Positions 27,038-34,311 of a stretch of DNA of 64,000 nucleotides are shown one piece after another. Positions within the stretch are counted from its first letter, which is position 1. Every line of letters begins with the position of its first letter. The stretch covers positions 1 through 64,000 of the forward strand of contig JAKSKH010000006.1 of assembly GCA_024401855.1 (NCBI GenBank). The letters are read 5' to 3'. Origin of the DNA: Bacteroidales bacterium. Lineage in GTDB: Bacteria > Bacteroidota > Bacteroidia > Bacteroidales > UBA932. The notes below the pieces were generated by a model. The model had not been told where the DNA came from and made no database searches. It worked only from the letters and a program-made list of their open reading frames with translations. The translations under genes were made by a program, and so were the position numbers.

Positions 27038-27680
27038 CTCGGCCACTTTCAAGACAGGAGCGGTGTCGCTCGCATTTCTTATAATAGGTTACCAGGCCTC
27101 CATCTTCATACACAAAGCGGCGGTTCTGCGCATAGAAGCGAACAGGGACCGGCCGGATACAGTTTACGTATATGTCCGGGCAGACAGTTCCGGCTCACAG
27201 GAAAGGCGCGATACGTTCCGTGCAGAAGCTCCACACAGCGGAATGGTAAAGGAAGTGCGCAGAAAGACGGCCCGCGTGGAAAGCTTCCGCTTTGATCCCA
27301 ACACCGCAAGCGCAGAAGAATTCCAAAGGCTGGGATTCAGTGAAAAGCAGGCGCAGGCTCTATGCAACTACCGCGCAAAGGGAGGGAGATTCCGGCGCAA
27401 GGAAGACTTCTCAAGAAGCTTTGTGGTTGCAGACTCGGTATATTCAAGACTGGAGCCTTATATATGCATTCCACGGCTGGACATCAATAAGGCCGATTCG
27501 GCGGCATTCGACGCCCTGCCGGGAATAGGGCCTTACTTTGCCGGGGAAATGGTGGAATACAGGAGGAAGATAGGGCGGTACTCGACCCCCGAGCAGCTTA
27601 TGGATATCAGGAATTTCGACAGGGAAAGATATGATGCCCTCAAGGACCTCATTTATTGCGGGGATGATGTTCAAGAATAG
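27006..27680 (+). CDS. Membrane-anchored helix-hairpin-helix protein (ComEA-like)
   Basis: From the ATG at 27006 the protein has 224 residues. A single membrane segment (AVSLAFLIIGYQASIFI, about residues 20-36) is followed by a hydrophilic spacer and two helix-hairpin-helix units: FDPNTASAEEFQRLGFSEKQ and DINKADSAAFDALPGIGPYF. Such units bind DNA non-specifically in ComEA-type competence proteins. A role in DNA uptake is plausible but no other competence gene is nearby. The start is supported by a GGGAGGGA stretch 7 nt upstream. It overlaps rsmI at its start and the recombinase gene at its end. Confidence 0.8.
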   Translation: MPTENRKKTSSSATFKTGAVSLAFLIIGYQASIFIHKAAVLRIEANRDRPDTVYVYVRADSSGSQERRDTFRAEAPHSGMVKEVRRKTARVESFRFDPNTASAEEFQRLGFSEKQAQALCNYRAKGGRFRRKEDFSRSFVVADSVYSRLEPYICIPRLDINKADSAAFDALPGIGPYFAGEMVEYRRKIGRYSTPEQLMDIRNFDRERYDALKDLIYCGDDVQE

Positions 27681-28503
27681 AGGCCTGCCAGGTCCCGGAG
27701 TCAATGTGGGTATAGATTTCTGTTGTAAGTATGCTTTCGTGACCGAGCATTTCCTGCACTATGCGCAGGTCCGCTCCGTTCTCCAGAAGATGCGTGGCGA
27801 AGGAATGCCTGAAAGTATGGGGGGATATCTCCTTGTTGACTCCGGCAAGCATGGCCTGTTTCCTGACCATGTTGAAAACGGATATACGGCTTATCGGCTT
27901 GCCGTCCTTGTTGATGAAAGCTGCGTCGGAATATGCCGGAGAAGTCTCCGGACGTACCTCGAGCCAGTTCTCGAACGCTTCCAGGGCAACATCCCCTATA
28001 GGAACTATGCGTTCCTTGTCCCCTTTGCCTATGATGCGGACTATCCCTTCATCGGGAAAGACGCTGGAAATGAGAAGTCCGCATGCCTCGGAAACGCGAA
28101 GTCCGCAACCGTAGAGCAGCTCAAGAATCGCCCTGTCACGCTTCCCCTGCCACGTCCCCTGATTAACGCTGTCCATTATGGCACCGACTTCGGATACGGA
28201 AAGGACGGCCGGGATATAACGCCCGATTTTAGGAGATTCCGCCTTGTCGCACGGATTGTCGGCGCGTCTTCCCTCCAGGACGAGCCAGTCGAAGAAAGAC
28301 CTGAGGGAACTGAGAATACGTGCCTGCGAGCGTGGAGACACGGTGTCTCCGCAATGCTCCAGGTATGATATTATTTCATCCGGGCCGTCAGAGAGCGGCT
28401 TGCCTCCCCACCCGATATATTCGTCCACGTCGGAGGAATACGCCGAAACGGTGTTCGGAGACAGGCGGCGTTCCATTGAAAGGTAATATGCATACTCCTT
28501 CAT
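27649..28503 (-). CDS. Tyrosine recombinase, XerC/XerD type
   Basis: The 284-residue protein has the N-terminal SAM-like DNA-binding domain (about 1-85) and a catalytic domain with the full set Arg 136 (CGLRVSE), Lys 160 (GKGDKER), His 229 and Arg 232 (PHTFRHS), His 255 (LGHES) and Tyr 264 (EIYTH). Its length and the motifs fit chromosomal XerC/XerD, which resolve chromosome dimers at dif; no mobile-element genes flank it. Whether it is XerC or XerD is not decided. A TATATTTG box lies only 5 nt before the ATG. Confidence 0.93.
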   Translation of the reverse strand: MKEYAYYLSMERRLSPNTVSAYSSDVDEYIGWGGKPLSDGPDEIISYLEHCGDTVSPRSQARILSSLRSFFDWLVLEGRRADNPCDKAESPKIGRYIPAVLSVSEVGAIMDSVNQGTWQGKRDRAILELLYGCGLRVSEACGLLISSVFPDEGIVRIIGKGDKERIVPIGDVALEAFENWLEVRPETSPAYSDAAFINKDGKPISRISVFNMVRKQAMLAGVNKEISPHTFRHSFATHLLENGADLRIVQEMLGHESILTTEIYTHIDSGTWQASILEHHPRNK

Positions 28504-28508
28504 ATATA

Positions 28509-28516
28509 CAAATATA
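28509..28516 (-). promoter_or_regulatory. -7 box TATATTTG of the xer gene
   Basis: On the minus strand the box ends 5 nt before the ATG at 28503. The mRNA would be leaderless or nearly so. Confidence 0.55.
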
Positions 28517-28527
28517 AAAAAGATAAC

Positions 28528-28535
28528 TAACTTTG
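28528..28535 (+). promoter_or_regulatory. -7 box TAACTTTG of the C11 peptidase gene
   Basis: The box ends 6 nt before the ATG at 28542, 11 bp from the opposing xer box. The predicted transcript starts at or next to the start codon. Confidence 0.55.
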
Positions 28536-28541
28536 TATTCT

Positions 28542-29738
28542 ATGAAAAAGAACTTGATACTCATTTTATTGATGGCCGTTCTCGGGGTTTCCTCATGCAG
28601 TTGTGACAAACGCGAGAAAACCTCATACGAGAATCTCCTCATATATTACGGGTGCGGATACAACAACCTTTCCGGATACCTTGCGGAAGACATCCGTTCA
28701 ATAACGGAAGGGGCGGTGCCGGATGTCAACTCCGACAACGCGATAGTGGCGTTCTGCCACAATACGGTCCGGAACACCGGCGATTATCAGACAAAGCACG
28801 CCCCCTGCCTGATCAAGATCTACAGGAGAAGCGGATATGTCGTCAGGGATACATTGAAGGTCTACCCGGAAAAGAGCGTGGATACTGACCCCGAATTCTT
28901 CAACAGCGTCCTTTCCGAAATCAAGAACAGGTATCAGGCAAAGCACTACGGACTCATATTCTCTTCACACGGCAGCGGATGGCTGCCCGAGTCATATTAT
29001 TACAGTCCCAAGGACAAAACCAAGTCGGACATCCTGAGAAGCATAGGTTCCCAGTATGACATCAGTGCGGCCAACGCCCGCGAGATGGACATACGCAAAT
29101 TTGCGGAAGCGATTCCCATGCATCTGGACTATATGATTCTGGACTGCTGCCTTATGGGTTGCGTGGAAGTGGCCTACGAAGTTAAGGACAAGTGCTCATA
29201 CTTTGTGGCATCACCCACGGAAATCCTGACAGACGGTCTGGACTATGTCAACATTCCGGGCCGCCTTCTCAGCTCCAAACCCGACCTTGAGGGAGTATGC
29301 CTGGATTACTACAGTCTCTATGAGAAAAGATCCAATCCCTCGGCCACAATTTCCCTGGTGGATTGCAGCATGCTTACGGAACTTTCCCGGATAGCGGCGG
29401 ATATTATATCAGCCCACCGTGAGGAGATTGAGGCTCTCGACAGGAACCGCATACAATCCTATGCAAGACGTTCAAGGCCATACTTTTATGACTTCAGGCA
29501 TATTCTGGAGTCATGCGGAGCCACGCAGCAGGAACTCGAACTGCTTGACTCGGCTCTTGAAAAAACCGTGCTGCTGGAAAAGCACACCGAATATTTTCTC
29601 AGGGGAGAAAGTGACTATAACATCAAGCTTGACAACTGCAGTGGCATGAGCATGTACCTTCCGGGGGCAAGCTGGACGTATCTCAATGATTATTACAAGA
29701 CTTTGGCCTGGAACAAACAGGTGAAACTTGTGGAATAA
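28542..29738 (+). CDS. Clostripain-related cysteine peptidase (C11), lipoprotein
   Basis: The 398-residue protein starts with a lipoprotein signal (MKKNLILILLMAVLGVSSCSC). The C11 dyad is visible as His 143 in SSHGSGW and Cys 203 in LDCCLMGCVE. C11 peptidases cleave after basic residues and usually self-activate; the Bacteroides member fragipain activates a metalloprotease toxin. Here the protein should be anchored at the outer membrane. The ATG at 28542 is chosen because the promoter box ends at 28535. Its target is unknown; a secreted M6 metallopeptidase is encoded 1.7 kb downstream. Confidence 0.87.
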   Translation: MKKNLILILLMAVLGVSSCSCDKREKTSYENLLIYYGCGYNNLSGYLAEDIRSITEGAVPDVNSDNAIVAFCHNTVRNTGDYQTKHAPCLIKIYRRSGYVVRDTLKVYPEKSVDTDPEFFNSVLSEIKNRYQAKHYGLIFSSHGSGWLPESYYYSPKDKTKSDILRSIGSQYDISAANAREMDIRKFAEAIPMHLDYMILDCCLMGCVEVAYEVKDKCSYFVASPTEILTDGLDYVNIPGRLLSSKPDLEGVCLDYYSLYEKRSNPSATISLVDCSMLTELSRIAADIISAHREEIEALDRNRIQSYARRSRPYFYDFRHILESCGATQQELELLDSALEKTVLLEKHTEYFLRGESDYNIKLDNCSGMSMYLPGASWTYLNDYYKTLAWNKQVKLVE

Positions 29739-29749
29739 AAAAAAATCAG

Positions 29750-29757
29750 TATATTTG
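29750..29757 (+). promoter_or_regulatory. -7 box TATATTTG for rplY
   Basis: TATATTTG fits TAnnTTTG and predicts a transcript starting near 29764, giving a leader of about 77 nt before rplY. Confidence 0.55.
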
Positions 29758-29767
29758 CGCGCATTTT

Positions 29768-29813
29768 AAAACCGAACGGTTTTGGTGCAATGGGGTTCGG
29801 GCCTGTCCTGAAC
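29768..29813 (+). promoter_or_regulatory. Two-hairpin leader of rplY
   Basis: The leader contains AAAACCG-AA-CGGTTTT (29768-29783) and GTTCGGG-loop-CCTGAAC (29795-29801 with 29807-29813; one G-U pair, 5-nt loop). Neither is followed by a T tract, so they are not terminators. Position and structure suggest an autoregulatory site for L25, a common scheme for ribosomal proteins; this is inference. Confidence 0.45.
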
Positions 29814-29840
29814 TGAGTAACACATTTTAATTATAAACAA

Positions 29841-30422
29841 ATGCAACATTTTGAACTTAAAGGCCAGACCCGCAAGGTTGGCAACAAGGCCGTCATCAAG
29901 GCATTCCGCAAACAGGGGCTCGTTCCCTGCAATCTCTACGGACTCGGCATCGAGAACGTTCTCTTCACGGTTAGCGCAAAGGAGCTCAAGGCTCTCACAG
30001 ACACTCCCAAGTCTTTCATCGTAGACCTCGTTCTTGACGGAGAGAAGCGCACGGCCATTCTTCACGAACTGCAGTGGCATCCCGTAACAGACGAATGTCT
30101 GCACGTCGATTTCCTCGCAGTTGACGACAAGAAGCCCATCACAATCAAGGTTCCCATCGCCATCACAGGACACGCCAAGGGTGTTCAGCAGGGTGGTAAG
30201 TTCTTCCAGTCAGCACGCGAGCTCCGCGTCTGCGCACAGATGAAGAATCTTCCTGACGTAGTGACCGTTGACATCACCACTCTCGGACTCGACAAGAAAA
30301 TCAAGGCCGGAGACATCAAGGTTGAGAATGCAACTGTCGTAACAGACAAGGATGCCATCATCTGCGGAGTCAAGACCACACGCAACGTATCAGCTGACAC
30401 TACAGAAGAGGAAGCCGCTTAA
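29841..30422 (+). CDS. rplY: 50S ribosomal protein L25 (CTC form)
   Basis: The 193-residue protein is the long, two-domain (CTC-type) L25: an N-terminal 5S-rRNA-binding domain (KGQTRKVGNKAVIKAFRKQG, then VPCNLYG) and a C-terminal TL5-like domain with the IPIAITGHAKGVQQGGKF-type pattern and an acidic tail. It binds 5S rRNA in the large subunit. The ATG follows an AT-rich spacer (TTTTAATTATAAACAA) rather than a Shine-Dalgarno, as is usual in this phylum. pth follows after 13 bp, the standard Bacteroidetes pairing. Confidence 0.96.
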   Translation: MQHFELKGQTRKVGNKAVIKAFRKQGLVPCNLYGLGIENVLFTVSAKELKALTDTPKSFIVDLVLDGEKRTAILHELQWHPVTDECLHVDFLAVDDKKPITIKVPIAITGHAKGVQQGGKFFQSARELRVCAQMKNLPDVVTVDITTLGLDKKIKAGDIKVENATVVTDKDAIICGVKTTRNVSADTTEEEAA

Positions 30423-30435
30423 TCTGTGACTGAAC

Positions 30436-31023
30436 GTGTCTGAAAAAACATATCTTGTCGCGGGTTTGGGCAACGTAGGTGCAGAATACGCGAATACAAG
30501 ACACAACGTAGGATTTATGATATTGGATGCCTGGGCACAGACATCCAATATCGTTTTTTCCACGGAAAGGTACGGGGATGTCGCCACAATAAGGGATAAG
30601 GGTCGTGAATTCGTCCTTTTGAAGCCTTCCACCTATATGAACCTCAGCGGAAACGCAGTAAGGTACTGGATGAACAGGCTGGATATCCCACTGTGCAACC
30701 TTATGGTAATATGCGATGACATAAACCTCCCGTTCGGGACTTTGCGGATGCGTAAAAGCGGAAGCGACGGAGGACACAACGGCCTGAAGAACATTTGTGA
30801 ACTTCTTGAAACAAAAGATTACGCAAGAACCAGATGCGGTGTCGGACACGCTTTCACACAGGGCGGGCAGATAGATTTTGTTCTCGGGGATTTTGACGAT
30901 GAACAGAAGGCTCAGTTGCAGGGAATATGCGAAAAAACAATAAAAGGCATAAGGACCTGGGCCTTTGCAGGCATAGAAAAAGCCATGACGGAATTAAACC
31001 GTAAAACGGAAGTGAGCCAATAA
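30436..31023 (+). CDS. pth: Peptidyl-tRNA hydrolase
   Basis: The 195-residue protein begins at a GTG (30436), since no ATG is available before the conserved GLGNVGAEYANTRHNVGFM block that holds the catalytic His. PSTYMNLSGNAV and ICDDINLPFG supply the Asn and Asp residues of the active site, and GSDGGHNGLKN is the family signature. It releases tRNA from prematurely dropped peptidyl-tRNAs in the cytoplasm. It is co-transcribed with rplY. A short AACTT/AAGTT stem with a T8 run just after the stop (31022-31047) may be a weak terminator. Confidence 0.96.
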   Translation: MSEKTYLVAGLGNVGAEYANTRHNVGFMILDAWAQTSNIVFSTERYGDVATIRDKGREFVLLKPSTYMNLSGNAVRYWMNRLDIPLCNLMVICDDINLPFGTLRMRKSGSDGGHNGLKNICELLETKDYARTRCGVGHAFTQGGQIDFVLGDFDDEQKAQLQGICEKTIKGIRTWAFAGIEKAMTELNRKTEVSQ

Positions 31024-31047
31024 CTTGCTGATAATAAGTTTTTTTTG
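31022..31047 (+). terminator. Weak terminator after pth
   Basis: AACTT and AAGTT form a 5-bp stem followed directly by eight T residues. The stem is short, so termination may be partial. Confidence 0.35.
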
Positions 31048-31127
31048 TAAAAAGTTGTTTTTTTGTTATTCTTTGCCTATATTGCGGGCATCAGTGAAAA
31101 ACCATAATAAATTTTAATATTAGAACC

Positions 31128-31304
31128 ATGAAAACTCTTGTAGAAAAAATCAATGCAAACATCGAAGCTTTCAAAATCAATGCTGAAGCTCAGGTTGTAA
31201 AGGGAAACAAAGCTGCAGGCGCACGCGCACGCAAGGCTGCCCTTGAACTTATGAAAGATCTCAAGGAATTCCGCAAGGCTTCCGTAGAGGACTCAAAGAA
31301 ATAA
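31128..31304 (+). CDS. Histone H1-like Hc1 family protein
   Basis: This 58-residue frame starts at an ATG after a TTTTAATATTAGAACC spacer. It begins MKTLVEKINANIEAFKINAE and ends in a helical, basic part (KAAGARARKAALELMKDLKE). This is the pattern of the small Hc1-like proteins widely annotated as histone H1 in Bacteroidetes, which are thought to bind DNA. A TATATTGC box at 31078-31085 is a likely -7 element. It stands alone between pth and the M6 peptidase gene. Confidence 0.85.
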   Translation: MKTLVEKINANIEAFKINAEAQVVKGNKAAGARARKAALELMKDLKEFRKASVEDSKK

Positions 31305-31386
31305 TTTAAAAATTTTCTTCAAGTTCATACAACGTTTATAAAACCTTTTGCATCTATAATGCAGGTTTAGGTTTTAGTACACGTCA

Positions 31387-31419
31387 AAAGGTCGGTCAGC
31401 CGTGAGGTTGCCGGCCTTT
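31387..31419 (+). promoter_or_regulatory. Stable GNRA-capped hairpin before the M6 peptidase start
   Basis: AAAGGTCGG (31387-31395) pairs with CCGGCCTTT (31411-31419); inside, CAGCC and GGTTG close a GTGA tetraloop, with one bulged T. The helix ends 8 nt before the ATG at 31428. Only three T residues follow, so it is a poor intrinsic terminator for the Hc1-like gene and may instead be an RNA element limiting translation of the peptidase. Confidence 0.5.
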
Positions 31420-31427
31420 AGCAGTTC

Positions 31428-33077
31428 ATGGCGATGCACATTTTCCTGTCTCTGATTCTTTTCTCCCTTAAAGCCATTTTCATCCCTGTACAATTCTCCG
31501 ATACGGAATTCAAATATGGCACAGGGGATCTGCGTGCCGTTGCTGACCAGAGTTCAGCATATTTTCAGGAGCAGCTGCACGGAGAAGGGGCGGTGGAATT
31601 TACAATGACGGAACCGTTCACTCTGCAACACCCGTTCGCATATTACGGGAGGAACAGCCAGACCGTTCATGATGCGAAAATCAACGAAGCAGTCATCGAA
31701 GCATGTCATGCGGCAGATAAGGACGTTGATTTCTCCGAGTGCGACTTCATCGTTCTTCTCGCGGCCGGACCAAGTGAAGCGGACGGAGCCGGAGAAGACT
31801 GTATATGGCCCCAGCAGTCTTTCCTGCACGAGTATGGAAAGACGATCTCTCTGGACGGCAGGACATTGGACAAATTTGTCGTTATCACTGAAATCAGGAT
31901 TGATGACAGCGGACAAGCAAGGTTCTGCGGTATCGGTGATTTATGTCACGAAACCGGTCATATACTGGGACTTGCCGACATGTATGATACGGATGACGAG
32001 GGCAGCGGAGGTATATGCCGCGGACTTTGGGGAAGAACAGCCCTTATGGATAAGGGGAACCTTAATGACAGAGGATGGACACCACCGGCACTGAATGCCA
32101 TAGACCACTTCCAATTGGGTACAGGGCAGTGCGATTCCCTTCACACCGGACACTACGAACTGGAGCCGGTTTCGGACAATGGGAAATACCTTGCCTACAG
32201 GAGCAAGGCCGGTGAAGAAATATTTCTTTTTGAATGCCGGAAAGAATCCGGACGGGATGCCTTCATAGGCGGAAGCGGTCTTCTTATATATCATCTGGAT
32301 ATGAGAAAGCCGGATTATTCAGCACTCTGGGAAGCAAACAAAGTCAATTGCAATCCGGAACATCCCTGTGCGGCACTCCTGGAAGCAGAGCCGGGGACCG
32401 ATGATATCGGACATATCTTCTGGCCGGCATACAACGCAAATTACTTCAGCACAGAAAGCGGGAGCCCGTTCACTTTCCGGGACGGGACATTACCGGAACT
32501 CGCACTGACCGATATCAGGCTCAACGAAAATGCAAACATTACGTTTAACGTAATAAAACCCCTGAACTTATACAGTATAAGTTGCTTTCAGGATGCAGCC
32601 ATTGTTTCCTGGGAAGTAAGCGGGATTGAAGAAAAGTCATCGGAGATTTTTCTATACTCCGGAAATAAGGAAATACTTTCAATGGGCACAGGCGGAGAAC
32701 ATTGCGTCACCCTGGAAGATTTGCAACCGCAGACATACTACTCTGTCAGGATAAAGGTTACAGATACGAAAGACCGTAAATTCTCCATCAGAAAGGAATT
32801 CCGTACCAAGACCTACCTGCCGGAAGTGAGGCCGTACATATACCTTACAGGAACACGGAGAAATGATGACGGCACCTTTGAAAGCGGAGCAAAACTGCCT
32901 TTGAGGGTTTTCAATGCAGTAGGTTCCCTGAAGACCGAATGGTATTTCAATTCAAAGCCGATACAGGCGAGCGCTGAAGGTTACTGGACAGTATCGGAAT
33001 CCGGGACTCTCAAAGCGGTCATCCATCATCAGGACGGAAGCAGAGAAACGATAATAAAAGAAATCAGCGTAAGATGA
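31428..33077 (+). CDS. Secreted M6-family metallopeptidase with Fn3-like domains
   Basis: The 549-residue protein has a short signal-like N-terminus (MAMHIFLSLILFSLKA) and moves at once into the M6 catalytic fold (IFIPVQFSDTEF). The zinc motif is HETGHILGLADMYD with His 174, Glu 175 and His 178. From about residue 380 there is a fibronectin-III-like domain (ISCFQDAAIVSWEV, then LQPQTYYSVRIKV) and then an Ig-like tail. No N-terminal propeptide is seen, which is unusual for M6 enzymes. It should act outside the cytoplasm on proteins; its target is unknown. The stop overlaps the ATG of the next gene. Confidence 0.85.
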   Translation: MAMHIFLSLILFSLKAIFIPVQFSDTEFKYGTGDLRAVADQSSAYFQEQLHGEGAVEFTMTEPFTLQHPFAYYGRNSQTVHDAKINEAVIEACHAADKDVDFSECDFIVLLAAGPSEADGAGEDCIWPQQSFLHEYGKTISLDGRTLDKFVVITEIRIDDSGQARFCGIGDLCHETGHILGLADMYDTDDEGSGGICRGLWGRTALMDKGNLNDRGWTPPALNAIDHFQLGTGQCDSLHTGHYELEPVSDNGKYLAYRSKAGEEIFLFECRKESGRDAFIGGSGLLIYHLDMRKPDYSALWEANKVNCNPEHPCAALLEAEPGTDDIGHIFWPAYNANYFSTESGSPFTFRDGTLPELALTDIRLNENANITFNVIKPLNLYSISCFQDAAIVSWEVSGIEEKSSEIFLYSGNKEILSMGTGGEHCVTLEDLQPQTYYSVRIKVTDTKDRKFSIRKEFRTKTYLPEVRPYIYLTGTRRNDDGTFESGAKLPLRVFNAVGSLKTEWYFNSKPIQASAEGYWTVSESGTLKAVIHHQDGSRETIIKEISVR

Positions 33078-33481
33078 AGTCAAGATTGACGCTGCTCCTC
33101 GCAGCATTGCTCCTGTTTTCCGGATGTAACGACAATCAGATGATTGAGGCGTTCAGCCTGCGCGACCAGATTCGTCTGGAAGTGGACGGCGTGTGCATGT
33201 TCGCATACACTCCGGAAAAATGTCAGCTTTCCTTCAACAGGCAGAACGGCCAGTTCAGGGCGCATACGGACTCCATGTCCGACTATTTCATCATAGAGGA
33301 CATGTCCGATATCCCCACGGAAGAAGGACAGGAGATTGTCGCCGACATTATCTGGACAACCAGAAACGATATTATGGCCCGCAAAAAAATCACCCTGAAA
33401 GTCATAAGGCTTCAGGGTGACAAGGTATGGCTCTGGAGTTCCTACGGCCGCATTGGCGCTGAACTCCGCATTCTGGATTGA
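33074..33481 (+). CDS. Small hypothetical lipoprotein
   Basis: The 135-residue product starts with a clear lipoprotein signal (MKSRLTLLLAALLLFSGC). The rest is predicted beta-rich with a conserved-looking C-terminus (VIRLQGDKVWLWSSYGRIGAELRILD). I do not recognise a family. The ATGA overlap with the M6 peptidase gene shows coupled expression, so it could be a partner, chaperone or inhibitor of the peptidase, but no sequence evidence decides this. The gene also contains, on the opposite strand, a terminator for tpiA. Confidence 0.75.
   Translation: MKSRLTLLLAALLLFSGCNDNQMIEAFSLRDQIRLEVDGVCMFAYTPEKCQLSFNRQNGQFRAHTDSMSDYFIIEDMSDIPTEEGQEIVADIIWTTRNDIMARKKITLKVIRLQGDKVWLWSSYGRIGAELRILD
33383..33420 (-). 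terminator. Intrinsic terminator of tpiA inside the opposing lipoprotein gene
   Basis: TCACCCTGAA (33390-33399) and TTCAGGGTGA (33411-33420) form a perfect 10-bp stem with an 11-nt loop. Read on the minus strand the stem is followed by seven T residues (33383-33389). It lies 65-100 bp past the tpiA stop and wholly inside the convergent coding sequence. Confidence 0.8.
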
Positions 33482-33484
33482 ATC

Positions 33485-34237
33485 CTAGTAGGACATTGCA
33501 ATCTGGATGAAGTCGTCAGCCTTGAGGGCGGCTCCTCCGATGAGACCACCGTCAATGTCGGGCTGTGCAAAGAGTTCCTTTGCATTTGAAGGCTTGCAGG
33601 AACCACCGTAAAGAATAGTGGTGTCTTCCGCCACCTGAGCACCGAACTTGTCTGCAAGGACCTTGCGGATGCAGGCATGGATTTCCTCAGCTTGTGCGGA
33701 TGTGGCGGTCTTGCCGGTTCCGATAGCCCATACAGGCTCATAGGCAACTATGATATTCTTCATGTCTTCAGCCGTGAAATTATAAAGCACGTTCTTGATC
33801 TGTGCCGTGCACACGTCGAAATGCTTGCCGGCCTCTCTCTCTTCAAGATTCTCACCTACGCAGAGAATCACACCGAGTCCGGCCTCAAGGGCAAGTTTCG
33901 TTTTCTCAACGAGTTTCTCATCTGTCTCACCGTAATACTGACGGCGCTCGGAGTGTCCGAGAATGGTCCACTTGCAACCTGTTGACTTAAGCATGGCAAC
34001 TGAGATTTCACCTGTGTATGCCCCGCTGGTATGGTCAGCGCAGTTCTGTGCGGAAAGTTCCACACGACCGGTAAGGACTGAACCTACGGATGCAAGATGA
34101 GTAAAAGGAGTGGCGACGATAAGACCAATGTTTTCAGGAACAGCCGCGGCTTTCTCACATACAGCCTTTGCAAGTTCTACACCTTCGGGAACTGTTGTAT
34201 TCATCTTCCAGTTTCCGGCAACGATTTTCTTTCTCAT
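33485..34237 (-). CDS. tpiA: Triosephosphate isomerase
   Basis: The 250-residue enzyme starts [13 protein letters not shown], and carries the catalytic His in [10 protein letters not shown] and Glu in [15 protein letters not shown], with the C-terminal [11 protein letters not shown] phosphate loop. It interconverts dihydroxyacetone phosphate and glyceraldehyde 3-phosphate in glycolysis. The gene is single and divergent from tyrS, with a TAAATTTG box 36 nt upstream on the minus strand. Confidence 0.98.
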   Translation of the reverse strand: MRKKIVAGNWKMNTTVPEGVELAKAVCEKAAAVPENIGLIVATPFTHLASVGSVLTGRVELSAQNCADHTSGAYTGEISVAMLKSTGCKWTILGHSERRQYYGETDEKLVEKTKLALEAGLGVILCVGENLEEREAGKHFDVCTAQIKNVLYNFTAEDMKNIIVAYEPVWAIGTGKTATSAQAEEIHACIRKVLADKFGAQVAEDTTILYGGSCKPSNAKELFAQPDIDGGLIGGAALKADDFIQIAMSY

Positions 34238-34273
34238 AATGATATAAATGTTTTGATAATTTCAAATGCGGTA

Positions 34274-34290
34274 CAAATTTACTAAATTTG
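34274..34290. promoter_or_regulatory. Palindromic bidirectional promoter of tpiA and tyrS
   Basis: CAAATTTACTAAATTTG consists of two TAAATTTG -7 boxes in opposite orientation (minus 34274-34281, plus 34283-34290) separated by one base. The whole 17-mer is a palindrome except at its centre. It predicts transcripts starting near 34267 for tpiA and near 34297 for tyrS. Confidence 0.6.
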
Positions 34291-34311
34291 TGGACTATTA
34301 TAAAACAGAAA

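Noticed and set aside
27649..28503. Integrase of a mobile element
   Set aside because: The protein matches XerC/XerD in length and motifs, and no attachment repeats, tRNA gene or mobilisation genes are near.
34288..34311. Upstream in-frame TTG start for tyrS
   Set aside because: It lies inside the TAAATTTG promoter box, so it could not be transcribed as part of the message.
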